Shown here piece by piece: positions 1 to 5,871 of a stretch of DNA of 7,550 nucleotides. The translations under genes were made by a program, and so were the position numbers. The notes beneath the pieces were generated by a model. That model made no database searches and was not told the DNA's origin. It saw nothing but the letters and a program-made list of their open reading frames with translations. Origin of the DNA: Brevibacterium picturae. GTDB taxonomy: Bacteria > Actinomycetota > Actinomycetes > Actinomycetales > Brevibacteriaceae. How positions within the stretch are numbered: position 1 is the stretch's first letter; each line of letters opens with the position of its first letter. The stretch spans positions 1 to 7,550 of the forward strand of contig NZ_JAKDJU010000144.1 in assembly GCF_030453725.1 (NCBI RefSeq), read 5' to 3'.

Positions 1-59
1 GCCCGGAGGAGATTGCGCGGACCGTTCTTGAGTGGGTTCGGGAACACGTCGGGGAGTAG
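1..59 (+). CDS. 3' end of an unidentified gene (partial)
   Basis: An open frame enters from the left edge (first full codon at 3) and ends at the TAG at 57-59. The 18 visible residues read PEEIARTVLEWVREHVGE, an amphipathic, charged helix of the kind that closes many alpha/beta-hydrolase-fold enzymes. The other two plus frames give less protein-like text or an early stop. The family assignment is only an impression from a short helix; the direction and stop are better supported. It ends about 160 bp before the next gene and seems to belong to the chromosomal flank of the module that follows. Confidence 0.5.
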   Translation, partial: PEEIARTVLEWVREHVGE

Positions 60-182
60 CTGTTTGCTGGGGCGGCCGTTCAAGCGGCAGGCAATCCAGG
101 TGCTTGGTGGTAAGAGCGCAGTAGTTACGTCGCCAACCAGGATTGTGCCTACGCGAGTGGCGACTATGTGAAGTCCGGAAAT

Positions 183-205
183 GAAATTGGGAATTTCCCA
201 ATTTC
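183..205. promoter_or_regulatory. 23-bp palindromic operator candidate over the -35 region
   Basis: Two 11-bp arms (GAAATTGGGAA and its exact reverse complement TTCCCAATTTC) flank a single central T at 194. A second, outer pair of 8-bp arms, CCGGAAAT (175-182) and ATTTCCGG (201-208), overlaps it. The palindrome covers the putative -35 and spacer just upstream of a gene encoding an HTH protein, which is the classic position for an autorepression operator. A role as an RNA hairpin is less likely if the mRNA starts at 223, because the palindrome would then not be transcribed. Confidence 0.6.
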
Positions 206-216
206 CGGTCTAGAAT
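187..216 (+). promoter_or_regulatory. Leaderless promoter of the HTH-ImmA/PIN pair
   Basis: A good -10 hexamer, TAGAAT (211-216), lies 18 bp after a possible -35, TTGGGA (187-192). Only six bases separate the -10 from the ATG at 223, so transcription would start at or next to the A of the start codon. No Shine-Dalgarno sequence precedes that ATG. This is the usual geometry of leaderless actinobacterial mRNAs (TANNNT about 7 nt before ATG). The -10 and its spacing are seen directly; leaderless transcription is inferred. Confidence 0.55.
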
Positions 217-222
217 TGGACT

Positions 223-1308
223 ATGAGTTCTATAGGAGACAGAGTCATTGCAGTCATGCGGAAACGTGGCATGGCTCAAAAGACGCTGGCCGAACATACT
301 CAGATGACACCCGACGCGATGTCGCGAGCGCTTCGTGGGCAGAGAGGTTTTGCCGCAGTCGAGCTTGCAGACATTGCGCGGGCTCTCGATGAAGATGTGT
401 ATTACCTGATCACGGGCGAGCTCGATCCGGCTCGGCTTAACTTTGCTGCTCGGCATAGATTCGACCATGAGACAAAAACACGCTCAGTCGACGGTCTTGA
501 AGAAGATAGAGACGTCCTGATTAAGATTCAGACTGCCTTCAACCTGGCCGGGGAGCTTAGCGCAACTTCGAAATTGCCTGCGGATCCAGCGAAGTTCCGG
601 GAGATTCTCGGTCCAGGATTCGTCGAACGATTTGCAGATAAGCTCGAAGTGCTCGGCGTGGATGTTGTCGTTCTATCGGAGCTGACTACTGCCTACTCTT
701 TCACCGTCACAGGCCGAAAGGTCATTGCCGTCAATGGTTCAGGCAATTGGTTCAATGAGAATTGGTCGATCGCCCACGAGCTTGCACATCATGCTCTTGG
801 TCATGAAGACGTTCGCCCTTGTAGCGATAAAGTCGATGTGTTTGAAGCGAAGGCTAATAACTTTGCCGCTCAATTGCTCCTCCCAGAAGAGTCAATGCGC
901 GCATTCGATTGGCAGTCGACACTGTGCAACGACTTAGCTGACTTTCTATGGGAGTCGGGAGTGTCAACGGGGACGGTGAAAGCTCGGTTGAACAAGCTTG
1001 GCATCGTTCCATCGCATGAGATTTCGGCAGCGCTCGAACTCAAGACTCAGGGCGTCCTGCGGAAATACTGGAGCAAGAGTCGACACGTACAGGGCCCGGA
1101 CAAAATCACTGACCGAATGGCTCGCGCGAGTGCGCGCTGCTTTCCCACATGGTTGCGATCTGCTCACCTGCAGCGGATCGAATCCGGCAAGCTGAACAAG
1201 AGCTATCTTGCTTGGATGCTTGGTACTGATGAGGCGGAACTCGAGGTTCCCGACCCAGCTCCTATGACTCCCATTGAGGGCGATGAGTTGCTATCGCTTC
1301 TTAGATAA
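223..1308 (+). CDS. XRE HTH - ImmA/IrrE (M78) zinc metallopeptidase regulator, likely antitoxin
   Basis: This 361-residue cytoplasmic protein combines a DNA-binding and a protease domain. Residues about 5-65 form a Cro/C1-type HTH ending in the typical 'ALDEDVYYLITGE' segment. Residues about 140-270 match the ImmA/IrrE peptidase family (M78/DUF955), with the zinc motif HELAH at 185-189 and the third-ligand block EAKANNFAAQLLLPE around E209. Residues 270-361 are the usual long C-terminal extension with a 'LAWMLG' segment. All key protease residues are present. In relatives, ImmA and IrrE cleave DNA-binding repressors; HTH-M78 fusions often sit in toxin-antitoxin pairs. A PIN gene follows after 11 bp, so an antitoxin or autoregulator role is inferred. 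The ATG at 223 was chosen because it opens the HTH domain and fits the leaderless promoter. GC is lower than in the flanking metabolic genes. Confidence 0.9.
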   Translation: MSSIGDRVIAVMRKRGMAQKTLAEHTQMTPDAMSRALRGQRGFAAVELADIARALDEDVYYLITGELDPARLNFAARHRFDHETKTRSVDGLEEDRDVLIKIQTAFNLAGELSATSKLPADPAKFREILGPGFVERFADKLEVLGVDVVVLSELTTAYSFTVTGRKVIAVNGSGNWFNENWSIAHELAHHALGHEDVRPCSDKVDVFEAKANNFAAQLLLPEESMRAFDWQSTLCNDLADFLWESGVSTGTVKARLNKLGIVPSHEISAALELKTQGVLRKYWSKSRHVQGPDKITDRMARASARCFPTWLRSAHLQRIESGKLNKSYLAWMLGTDEAELEVPDPAPMTPIEGDELLSLLR

Positions 1309-1319
1309 GGCTGCTGGAT

Positions 1320-1916
1320 GTGGATTCAAAACCCCTGTTCTTCTTCCATGACACCAACGTCCTCATCAACTTTAGTCTTTGCGATGAGATGGACTGTCTG
1401 AAGGAAATCCTGCAGGGTAAAGGCACCTGGACAGCAACTGTCCAGCGTGAGTGCGATGGTCGTGGACCGTCGAATTATGGGATATCGGGCCTTGGCTACG
1501 CGGCTGAGCTTGTGCTCGGCGAACCGGTCTTTCCCAGCGACGACGAGCATGTTCAAATTCGCCGACTGCGGTGGGAGATGGCATTTGCAGAGGCGCTCGA
1601 CGTAGATCTCGCTGAACAGAATATGAAGAATGGCGACGACAAGCACTTAGGCGAGGCTGAAACAATCACCATTATCCAGCGTCGCATGCTCAAGGCGATA
1701 TTTGTAACAGATGACTTCAGGGCCAGACCGTTTGCGGAGGGAATCAAGTGTATTGACACTTGGTCATTGGTGAGTGTCGGTCTGAGGCTCGAAATTTTGA
1801 ATGAGGAGCGGGTTCGTGCGATGCGTGAGCGGCTCATGAGTCTCAATAGGATCTCCCGTAATCACCGCAGAGAGATCTTCGACGCGGTGAAATTTGAAGA
1901 ATGGATTGCGGGATAG
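1320..1916 (+). CDS. PIN-domain protein, putative ribonuclease toxin partner of the HTH-ImmA gene
   Basis: This 198-residue protein has PIN-nuclease signatures in order: a first strand ending in HDTNVL (D11), an acidic residue in VQREC (E44), the helix motif LGEAETITI (E112), and the late strand FVTDDF (D131/D132). These correspond to the four acidic positions that bind Mg2+/Mn2+ in PIN RNases, so the site looks intact. The tail after about 150 is helical and charged, with no recognisable domain. The start is GTG at 1320, 11 bp after the upstream stop; the ATG at 1318 is out of frame, and no closer in-frame start keeps D11. The pair is probably cotranscribed. From memory it resembles DUF4411-type PIN proteins beside HTH-M78 genes, and in layout the RosmerTA-like pairs; neither link could be checked. 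Toxin activity is inferred. Confidence 0.75.
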   Translation: MDSKPLFFFHDTNVLINFSLCDEMDCLKEILQGKGTWTATVQRECDGRGPSNYGISGLGYAAELVLGEPVFPSDDEHVQIRRLRWEMAFAEALDVDLAEQNMKNGDDKHLGEAETITIIQRRMLKAIFVTDDFRARPFAEGIKCIDTWSLVSVGLRLEILNEERVRAMRERLMSLNRISRNHRREIFDAVKFEEWIAG

Positions 1917-1918
1917 AT

Positions 1919-1931
1919 CTACGGCCCGTAG
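1919..1931. repeat. Short inverted repeat after the PIN gene
   Basis: CTACGG and CCGTAG flank a single C, beginning two bases after the PIN stop codon. It could form a five-pair hairpin with a three-base loop. There is no T-run after it, so a role as an intrinsic terminator is weak. It is recorded as the only structure at the right edge of the low-GC module. Confidence 0.3.
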
Positions 1932-1951
1932 CTCTTCAATGGGAAGATGAT

Positions 1952-2060
1952 TCACAAGACATAAATACCAGGCGCCGTCCCTTGGGCTCGCCGGAAATGG
2001 CAAGTGAGTTGAGACTGGTCATGGACGCCGACCGATGCGGCCGCCTCGGCGACGTTGAAC
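1952..2060 (-). pseudogene. C-terminal remnant of an AraC-family regulator
   Basis: On the minus strand the last ~35 codons before the TGA at 1952-1954 encode 'VAEAAASVGVHDQSQLT' followed by CHFRRAQGTAPGIYVL. This is the second helix-turn-helix and C-terminus of an AraC/XylS regulator. It closely parallels the end of the intact AraC gene at 3927-4703 (AEAAAQSGFHDQSHLTRHFRR, then TLGTTPG). No cupin domain and no full first HTH remain; upstream codons overlap the start of the oxidoreductase and do not look AraC-like. The DNA is also alike, including the identical 15-mer GCGGCCGCCTCGGCG. The residue before AEAAA (FNV) looks more like HTH1 of the intact gene (FTI) than HTH2, so a deletion joining the two HTH repeats is possible. 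It is probably not functional. Confidence 0.7.
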
Positions 2061-2078
2061 GGTGGAGAGATGAGCAAG

Positions 2079-3035
2079 ATGCGTGCGGTAGTCCAGAACG
2101 AATTCGGCGGGCCTGAAGTCCTCACCCTGATCCACGACGCACCGATCTCTGAACCCATTCCCACCGAGGTTCAGGTGCGCGTCAGCCATGTGGGAGTCAA
2201 CCCGGTCGACGGAAAGACTCGTGGCGGAGCATCCGTGGCAAAGCTCATGGGCGCTTTCCCCATCACCGTCGGATGGGATATTGCCGGTGAGGTCTCCGCC
2301 CTGGGCAATGGGGTGAATCGCTTCGCACTAGGTGATCGCGTCTTCGGGATGCCCCGTTTTCCCTACCCGGCCAACGGGTATGCCGAATTTGTGACCTCAC
2401 CGTCTCGCCACCTCGTGCGCATTCCCGATTCTCTGGATTTCGCGACTGCTGCGTCGATCCCTCTGCCTGCCACGACGGCGTACCAGATCGTGCACGAAGC
2501 CGCGGATGTGCGCAGCGGACAGACGGTACTCGTCCTCGGCGGTGGCGGCACCGTCGGCACCTATGTCGTGCAGATGGCGAAGAAGCTGGGCGCGACTGTC
2601 ATCGGTCACGCAACGGGAGAGAAGCTGAAACATCTCGAGTCTCTCGGTGTGGACCGGGCGATCGACTATGCGAGTGAGGAATTCGACGACCCCAACCTCG
2701 GTGCCGGAGGAATCAGTGATGTCGACGTCGTCATCGACCTCATCGGTGGGGAGTTCGCCCTTCGCGCAGTTCCACTGACCAAACCGGACGGGATCGTCGT
2801 CGGAGTACCCTCGGGGCAGCAACAGGGCCTCGACGCGGCTGCCGCACAGGCGGGCGTCCGCTGGACGAACGTCATCGTCGAACCGGATCATGTCGCGCTC
2901 GAATACGTGGCTGAGCTCATCGAAAACGGGGAGCTTCAAGTGCCAGCTCCGGCCACGGCCCCGCTCGAGGACGTTGTGGAGGTTCACCGGCAGATGGACT
3001 ACGGCCAGCTGCCTAAGACAGTGCTGACGATATGA
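2079..3035 (+). CDS. NAD(P)-dependent MDR-family quinone oxidoreductase (zinc-independent)
   Basis: This 318-residue protein is of normal length for the quinone-reductase branch of the medium-chain dehydrogenase/reductase superfamily. The GroES-like N-terminus begins MRAVVQNEFGGPEVL and includes GVNPVDGKTR (39-48) and GWDIAGEV (65-72). The Rossmann domain carries the nucleotide-binding loop LVLGGGGTVGTYVVQ (151-165). The whole protein has no cysteine, so the structural zinc site of alcohol dehydrogenases is absent. Expected activity is NAD(P)H-dependent reduction of quinones or enones in the cytoplasm; the substrate is unknown. The purine-rich GGTGGAGAG (2061-2069) precedes three in-frame starts: TTG 2055, ATG 2070 and ATG 2079. 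I chose 2079 for family fit and spacing; 2070 (321 aa) is also possible. An AraC remnant lies divergently just upstream, so it may once have had its own regulator. Confidence 0.9.
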   Translation: MRAVVQNEFGGPEVLTLIHDAPISEPIPTEVQVRVSHVGVNPVDGKTRGGASVAKLMGAFPITVGWDIAGEVSALGNGVNRFALGDRVFGMPRFPYPANGYAEFVTSPSRHLVRIPDSLDFATAASIPLPATTAYQIVHEAADVRSGQTVLVLGGGGTVGTYVVQMAKKLGATVIGHATGEKLKHLESLGVDRAIDYASEEFDDPNLGAGGISDVDVVIDLIGGEFALRAVPLTKPDGIVVGVPSGQQQGLDAAAAQAGVRWTNVIVEPDHVALEYVAELIENGELQVPAPATAPLEDVVEVHRQMDYGQLPKTVLTI

Positions 3036-3088
3036 CCGATTGACGGTCACACCTCCGCGGTTCGCTCGTGCCGTGCCACACTGATCTC

Positions 3089-3907
3089 ATGACGGACGTG
3101 AATGCGATGTCTTCGACGGAGAAGATCGAACGCGGTGCCACCGCCGTGCACAAGGTGGGTCTGCAAGGGGCGGCGATCGATGCGCTGCCGGCAGAGGCAG
3201 TTCCTGCGACTCGGGCAGAGGCCTACGCGATACAGACCCGCTATGCCGAGTTGGAAGGGCAACCAACCCGCGGGTGGAAGATCGCGGCGACGAGTGAGGC
3301 CGGGCAACGGCACATCAATGTCGAGGGCCCGCTGGGTGGTCGCGTGCTCGCGGACCGCATCCAAGGCGACGGGGAGGCTGTGTCGCTGAGCGGTAACTCG
3401 ATGTGTCTGGCCGAGCCGGAGTTCGTGTTCGTCCTCGGCACCGCGCTGCCTCCGCGCACAAGCAATTACACCCTCGACGAGGTGATGGAGGCGGTGGCTG
3501 CGCTGCACTTCGGCATCGAACTGCCAAGTTCCCGCTTCACCGATGTCACCACGGCCGGTGCACTGCAGATGATCGCCGACAACGCCTGCGGCCACCGATT
3601 CGTGCTGGGGCCGGCGGCGAAGGAGACCTGGTCCTCGCGCGATCTGGCCGAGGTGCCGATGACCGCCGAAGTCGACTGCCCATCAGGGTCCCGAACCATT
3701 GAGGGCGTAGGCAGAAACGTTCTCGGTGACCCAGCCGCAGCACTGACCTGGCTGGTCAATGAACTCTCCGCCGTCGACATCGGTCTGGCAGCAGGGGACT
3801 TCATCACCACAGGTACATGCAGTGAGCCCATCCCAGTTGAACCGGGCGATTCTTTGTCTGCGAGGTTCGATGGTCTGGGCGTTGTCACCGGCACTTTCGT
3901 AGTCTGA
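3089..3907 (+). CDS. FAH-superfamily enzyme, 2-keto-4-pentenoate hydratase-like
   Basis: This 272-residue protein matches the hydratase/decarboxylase branch of the fumarylacetoacetate hydrolase superfamily (MhpD, HpaH, TesE type). It has GWKIAAT (62-68), the paired metal ligands in AEPEFVF (E109, E111), the third in HFGIELPSSRF (E144), the segment MIADNACGHRF (161-171), and a C-terminal VEPGDSLSARFDGLG strand region. All three acidic Mg2+/Mn2+ ligands are present. Relatives hydrate 2-hydroxypenta-2,4-dienoate in meta-cleavage pathways of aromatics, but no dioxygenase, aldolase or dehydrogenase of such a pathway is visible, so the substrate is open. Starts at GTG 3068, ATG 3089 and ATG 3107 are in frame with no clear ribosome-binding site; 3089 is a best guess. 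It lies 53 bp after the oxidoreductase and may be cotranscribed with it. Confidence 0.85.
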   Translation: MTDVNAMSSTEKIERGATAVHKVGLQGAAIDALPAEAVPATRAEAYAIQTRYAELEGQPTRGWKIAATSEAGQRHINVEGPLGGRVLADRIQGDGEAVSLSGNSMCLAEPEFVFVLGTALPPRTSNYTLDEVMEAVAALHFGIELPSSRFTDVTTAGALQMIADNACGHRFVLGPAAKETWSSRDLAEVPMTAEVDCPSGSRTIEGVGRNVLGDPAAALTWLVNELSAVDIGLAAGDFITTGTCSEPIPVEPGDSLSARFDGLGVVTGTFVV

Positions 3908-3911
3908 GCTG

Positions 3912-3945
3912 GGGCGTCGTAGAGCCTCAGGCCGCGAAGACGCCC
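3912..3945. terminator. Possible weak terminator between convergent genes
   Basis: GGGCGTC (3912-3918) and GACGCCC (3939-3945) can pair as a seven-base GC-rich stem. The 20-base loop contains a small internal palindrome, GCCTCAGGC (3924-3932). It sits where the hydratase and AraC genes converge and overlaps the last AraC codons. On the plus strand it is followed by a T/G-rich stretch (GGTGTTGTT), not a clean T-run, so intrinsic termination is only suggested. Confidence 0.3.
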
Positions 3946-4703
3946 GGTGTTGTTCCCAACGTCCGGCGGAAGTGCCGGGTGAGATGGGATTGGTCGTGGA
4001 AGCCGGACTGGGCGGCCGCCTCGGCGGGGGAGTGCCCGGACAGGAGAAGCCTGCGGGCGCGGTCCACGCGACGGCCGATGACGTACTGGTGCGGGGCATT
4101 CCCGTAGGTCTGGGTGAACACCCGGACCAGGTGACTGCGGTGGGCACCTAAGTCAGCGGCCGCCTCGGCGATGGTGAAGGTCTCCTCCAAACGATCATCA
4201 AGCAGGTGACGCAGACGACGGGCCAGAGGCGTGTCAGAAGCAGTGTCGACCGGTGACTTCAGATGCGGCTGTACGAGGTCACGCAGCGCGAGAACTCCGC
4301 ACTCGGCGGAGAGGACATCGGCCGGGTCATTCAATGCGGCATGGATCTGGTCGACGGTCGAGGTGACGCTCGGGTCGAAGAGCGTGGGTGTCTCCGCTGC
4401 GGCCTCGATGGCGCCCAGGGGCAGCCATTCGGGTTCGAGGTAGAGCACGCGTTTGCGAAACGGAACATCAGGAGTCGCCGAGCGGCCATCGTGGGGCACC
4501 TGCGGCGGCAGCAGCGTCACCGTCGAGTTCGACGTCTGGTGCTCGTGGCGATCCAGGTCGTAGGTCACGGTTCCCTGATCGACAAGCAGGACGGTCCATG
4601 AATCATGAGTGTGGGAGGGGTAGGCATGATGCTCGAACTGTGCGTGGAGCACCTCCTGCACCAGGGGCACATTCGGGTGCCACGCGTGGATCACATCAGC
4701 CAT
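3927..4703 (-). CDS. AraC-family transcriptional regulator with N-terminal cupin domain
   Basis: This 258-residue regulator has an N-terminal cupin-like AraC ligand-binding domain (about 10-90), with a histidine-rich strand 'FEHHAYPSHTHDSWTVLLV' and LLPPQVPHDG. The C-terminal DNA-binding domain (about 160-258) holds both helix-turn-helices: HTH1 from FTIAEAAADLG (176-186) and HTH2 from AEAAAQSGFHDQSHLTRHFRR (227-247), ending TLGTTPGVFAA. The frame stays open upstream to 5111, but that stretch is antisense to DUF2000, and MADVIHAWHPN at 4703 fits the family start. No Shine-Dalgarno sequence precedes it; TACGTT lies six bases before the ATG. It diverges from the DUF2000 gene across 48 bp, and it likely controls that gene and perhaps itself. 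The effector is unknown. Confidence 0.9.
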   Translation of the reverse strand: MADVIHAWHPNVPLVQEVLHAQFEHHAYPSHTHDSWTVLLVDQGTVTYDLDRHEHQTSNSTVTLLPPQVPHDGRSATPDVPFRKRVLYLEPEWLPLGAIEAAAETPTLFDPSVTSTVDQIHAALNDPADVLSAECGVLALRDLVQPHLKSPVDTASDTPLARRLRHLLDDRLEETFTIAEAAADLGAHRSHLVRVFTQTYGNAPHQYVIGRRVDRARRLLLSGHSPAEAAAQSGFHDQSHLTRHFRRTLGTTPGVFAA

Positions 4704-4709
4704 GTCACA

Positions 4710-4715
4710 AACGTA
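4710..4715 (-). promoter_or_regulatory. Putative -10 of a leaderless AraC promoter
   Basis: On the minus strand TACGTT is followed by six bases (TGTGAC) and then the ATG of the AraC gene. This places the transcription start at the start codon, with no ribosome-binding site in between. TTCAAT 17 bp upstream is a poor -35. It shares the TANNNT-6-ATG layout with the promoter at 211-216. Confidence 0.4.
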
Positions 4716-4751
4716 CAAGACCCACCTGTGGAATTGAACAAGAGTGGGGGC

Positions 4752-5237
4752 ATGCACGAAAACACGAACACAGCAGAGACAGCCGCAGGCACCACCGATA
4801 CGGTCAGTTCCGCCAGCGCCGAGGTGGTGCGCTTCGACACGAAGGTCGTCGTGGTCCTCCGCGATGACCTGCTGCCCTGGCAGGAACTCAACGTCACCGC
4901 GTTCCTCATGTCCGGCATCGCGACCAGCGAACCGGACCTGGTGGGGGAGAACTACCGAGACGCCGACGGCAACGACTACCTTCCGATGCTGCGCCAGCCA
5001 GTCCTCGTCATGACCGCCGGCGCCGAGGTGCTGGCCAAGGCTCGAACGAAGGCGCTGGGTCGGGGAATATCGACGGCTGTGTACACGCAGGAACTGTTCT
5101 CGACCGGCCACGATGCCGCCAACCGTGAGGCCGTGGCTGCGGTCGCGGCCGAGGACCTCAACTTAGTCGGCATTGCTCTGCGCGGGCCGAAGAATGCGGT
5201 GGATCGGTTGGTGAAAGGCGCGCGGATGCATGGGTGA
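4752..5237 (+). CDS. DUF2000 family protein
   Basis: This 161-residue cytoplasmic protein has a low-complexity Thr/Ala-rich start (1-25) followed by a DUF2000 domain (about 28-156). Recognisable blocks are RFDTKVVVVLRDDLLPWQELN (27-47), NVTAFLMSGI (47-56), and a C-terminal 'DLNLVGIALRGPKNAVDRL'. DUF2000 proteins have a peptidyl-tRNA-hydrolase-II-like fold, but I know of no established biochemical role. The frame extends upstream to 4605, but that part overlaps the AraC gene. ATG 4752 has a purine-rich GAGTGGGGG (4742-4750) directly upstream, and TGGAAT (4729-4734) could be its -10. Divergence from an AraC regulator across 48 bp suggests it is the regulator's target. Confidence 0.85.
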   Translation: MHENTNTAETAAGTTDTVSSASAEVVRFDTKVVVVLRDDLLPWQELNVTAFLMSGIATSEPDLVGENYRDADGNDYLPMLRQPVLVMTAGAEVLAKARTKALGRGISTAVYTQELFSTGHDAANREAVAAVAAEDLNLVGIALRGPKNAVDRLVKGARMHG

Positions 5238-5274
5238 GGCGGGGTTGCTCTTCTCTTTGCAGGATCACGCGCGG

Positions 5275-5280
5275 TAGACT
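5275..5280 (+). promoter_or_regulatory. Putative -10 of the HTH/PIN (VapBC50-like) operon
   Basis: TAGACT fits the actinobacterial TANNNT -10 pattern and marks an abrupt change from GC-rich to AT-rich sequence (5279-5320). No convincing -35 is visible upstream. Transcription would begin near 5287, just before the inverted repeat at 5289-5310. Confidence 0.4.
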
Positions 5281-5288
5281 AAATGAAG

Positions 5289-5310
5289 CAATCGAAATTA
5301 CTTGCGATTG
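5289..5310. promoter_or_regulatory. Inverted repeat, candidate antitoxin operator
   Basis: CAATCG (5289-5294) and CGATTG (5305-5310) are exact reverse complements separated by 10 AT-rich bases. They lie between the putative -10 and the ribosome-binding site AAAGGAGAGG (5318-5327). This position suits repression by the HTH antitoxin encoded immediately downstream. The arms are short, so chance cannot be excluded. Confidence 0.4.
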
Positions 5311-5330
5311 ATGCATAAAAGGAGAGGTCC

Positions 5331-5852
5331 ATGTCCGCAACAGAATTCCTCGCATCGTCGACCTACAGTGCTAGCGATACTCGGCAAGTCGGCCGCGTCT
5401 ACGACATGCTCACTGCCGAAGAAGCGCACAACCCTATCCCGCGCTATTATCTCGTCGGGGCAGAAGATGACAACACGGTTGAGCTTCCCTCCGAGGTCTA
5501 CCAGGTCTTGCGCAGTGTTGTGGAGGCGATGCAGAAGGGCTTGTCAGTGACAATCTCGCCCACCTCGCAGATGTTGACGACTCAGCAGGCCGCCGACCTA
5601 TTGGGGATCAGCCGACCGACGCTGATTAAGGCGCTCGACGGCGAAAAACTTCCTTACACGCGCTCGGGTTCGCACCGCCGTATCGCTCTCACAGATGTTT
5701 TGGACTATCGCGAGGAGCGCCGTCGAAAACAATACGCTGCCATCGATGCGCTGTCCGTCGACGTCGACGAGACGGCGGATATCGACCAGACCTTGGCTGA
5801 ACTTCGGGAAGCGCGTAAGGCAGTGGCTGCGAAGCGTCGATCAGCAGGGTGA
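5331..5852 (+). CDS. Excisionase-like HTH protein, putative antitoxin (VapB50-like)
   Basis: This 173-residue protein carries a MerR/excisionase-type helix-turn-helix at about 79-134. Its core reads LTTQQAADLLGISRPTLIK (82-100), followed by the wing LPYTRSGSHRRIALTDVLDY. The N-terminal ~75 residues are mixed with no known domain, and the C-terminal ~40 are charged and helical, a plausible toxin-binding arm. AAAGGAGAGG (5318-5327) is an excellent ribosome-binding site for the ATG at 5331. A PIN gene follows after 19 bp. From general knowledge, mycobacterial VapB50 (Rv3750c) is likewise excisionase-like and paired with a PIN toxin. A true excisionase is unlikely, because no integrase or phage gene is nearby. 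The expected role is to neutralise the toxin and repress the operon. Confidence 0.8.
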   Translation: MSATEFLASSTYSASDTRQVGRVYDMLTAEEAHNPIPRYYLVGAEDDNTVELPSEVYQVLRSVVEAMQKGLSVTISPTSQMLTTQQAADLLGISRPTLIKALDGEKLPYTRSGSHRRIALTDVLDYREERRRKQYAAIDALSVDVDETADIDQTLAELREARKAVAAKRRSAG

Positions 5853-5871
5853 TCTGACATAGGATCAATCC

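Noticed and set aside
168..392. Short frame overlapping the start of the HTH-ImmA gene
   Set aside because: It is in another frame, runs across the palindrome, and has no protein-like features.
3033..3049. TGACCG/CGGTCA inverted repeat at the end of the oxidoreductase as a terminator
   Set aside because: The stem is only six base pairs, overlaps the stop codon, and is not followed by a T-run.
2397..3894. Long minus-strand frames opposite the oxidoreductase and hydratase genes
   Set aside because: They are antisense frames kept open by GC-rich codon bias, and their translations resemble no protein family.
2037..4170. Three copies of GCGGCCGCCTCGGCG as a mobile-element or CRISPR-type repeat
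   Set aside because: They are unevenly spaced and each encodes the AEAAA segment of an AraC helix-turn-helix, so they are coding similarity.
4605..4751. Upstream extension of the DUF2000 frame
   Set aside because: It overlaps the AraC gene on the other strand and lacks domain similarity; ATG 4752 has the ribosome-binding sequence.
4704..5111. N-terminal extension of the AraC frame by 136 codons
   Set aside because: It is antisense to the DUF2000 gene, has no AraC-like sequence, and MADVIHAWHPN at 4703 is a normal family start.
5331..5852. A genuine phage or plasmid excisionase
   Set aside because: No integrase, attachment site or phage gene is seen, and it is coupled to a PIN toxin gene.
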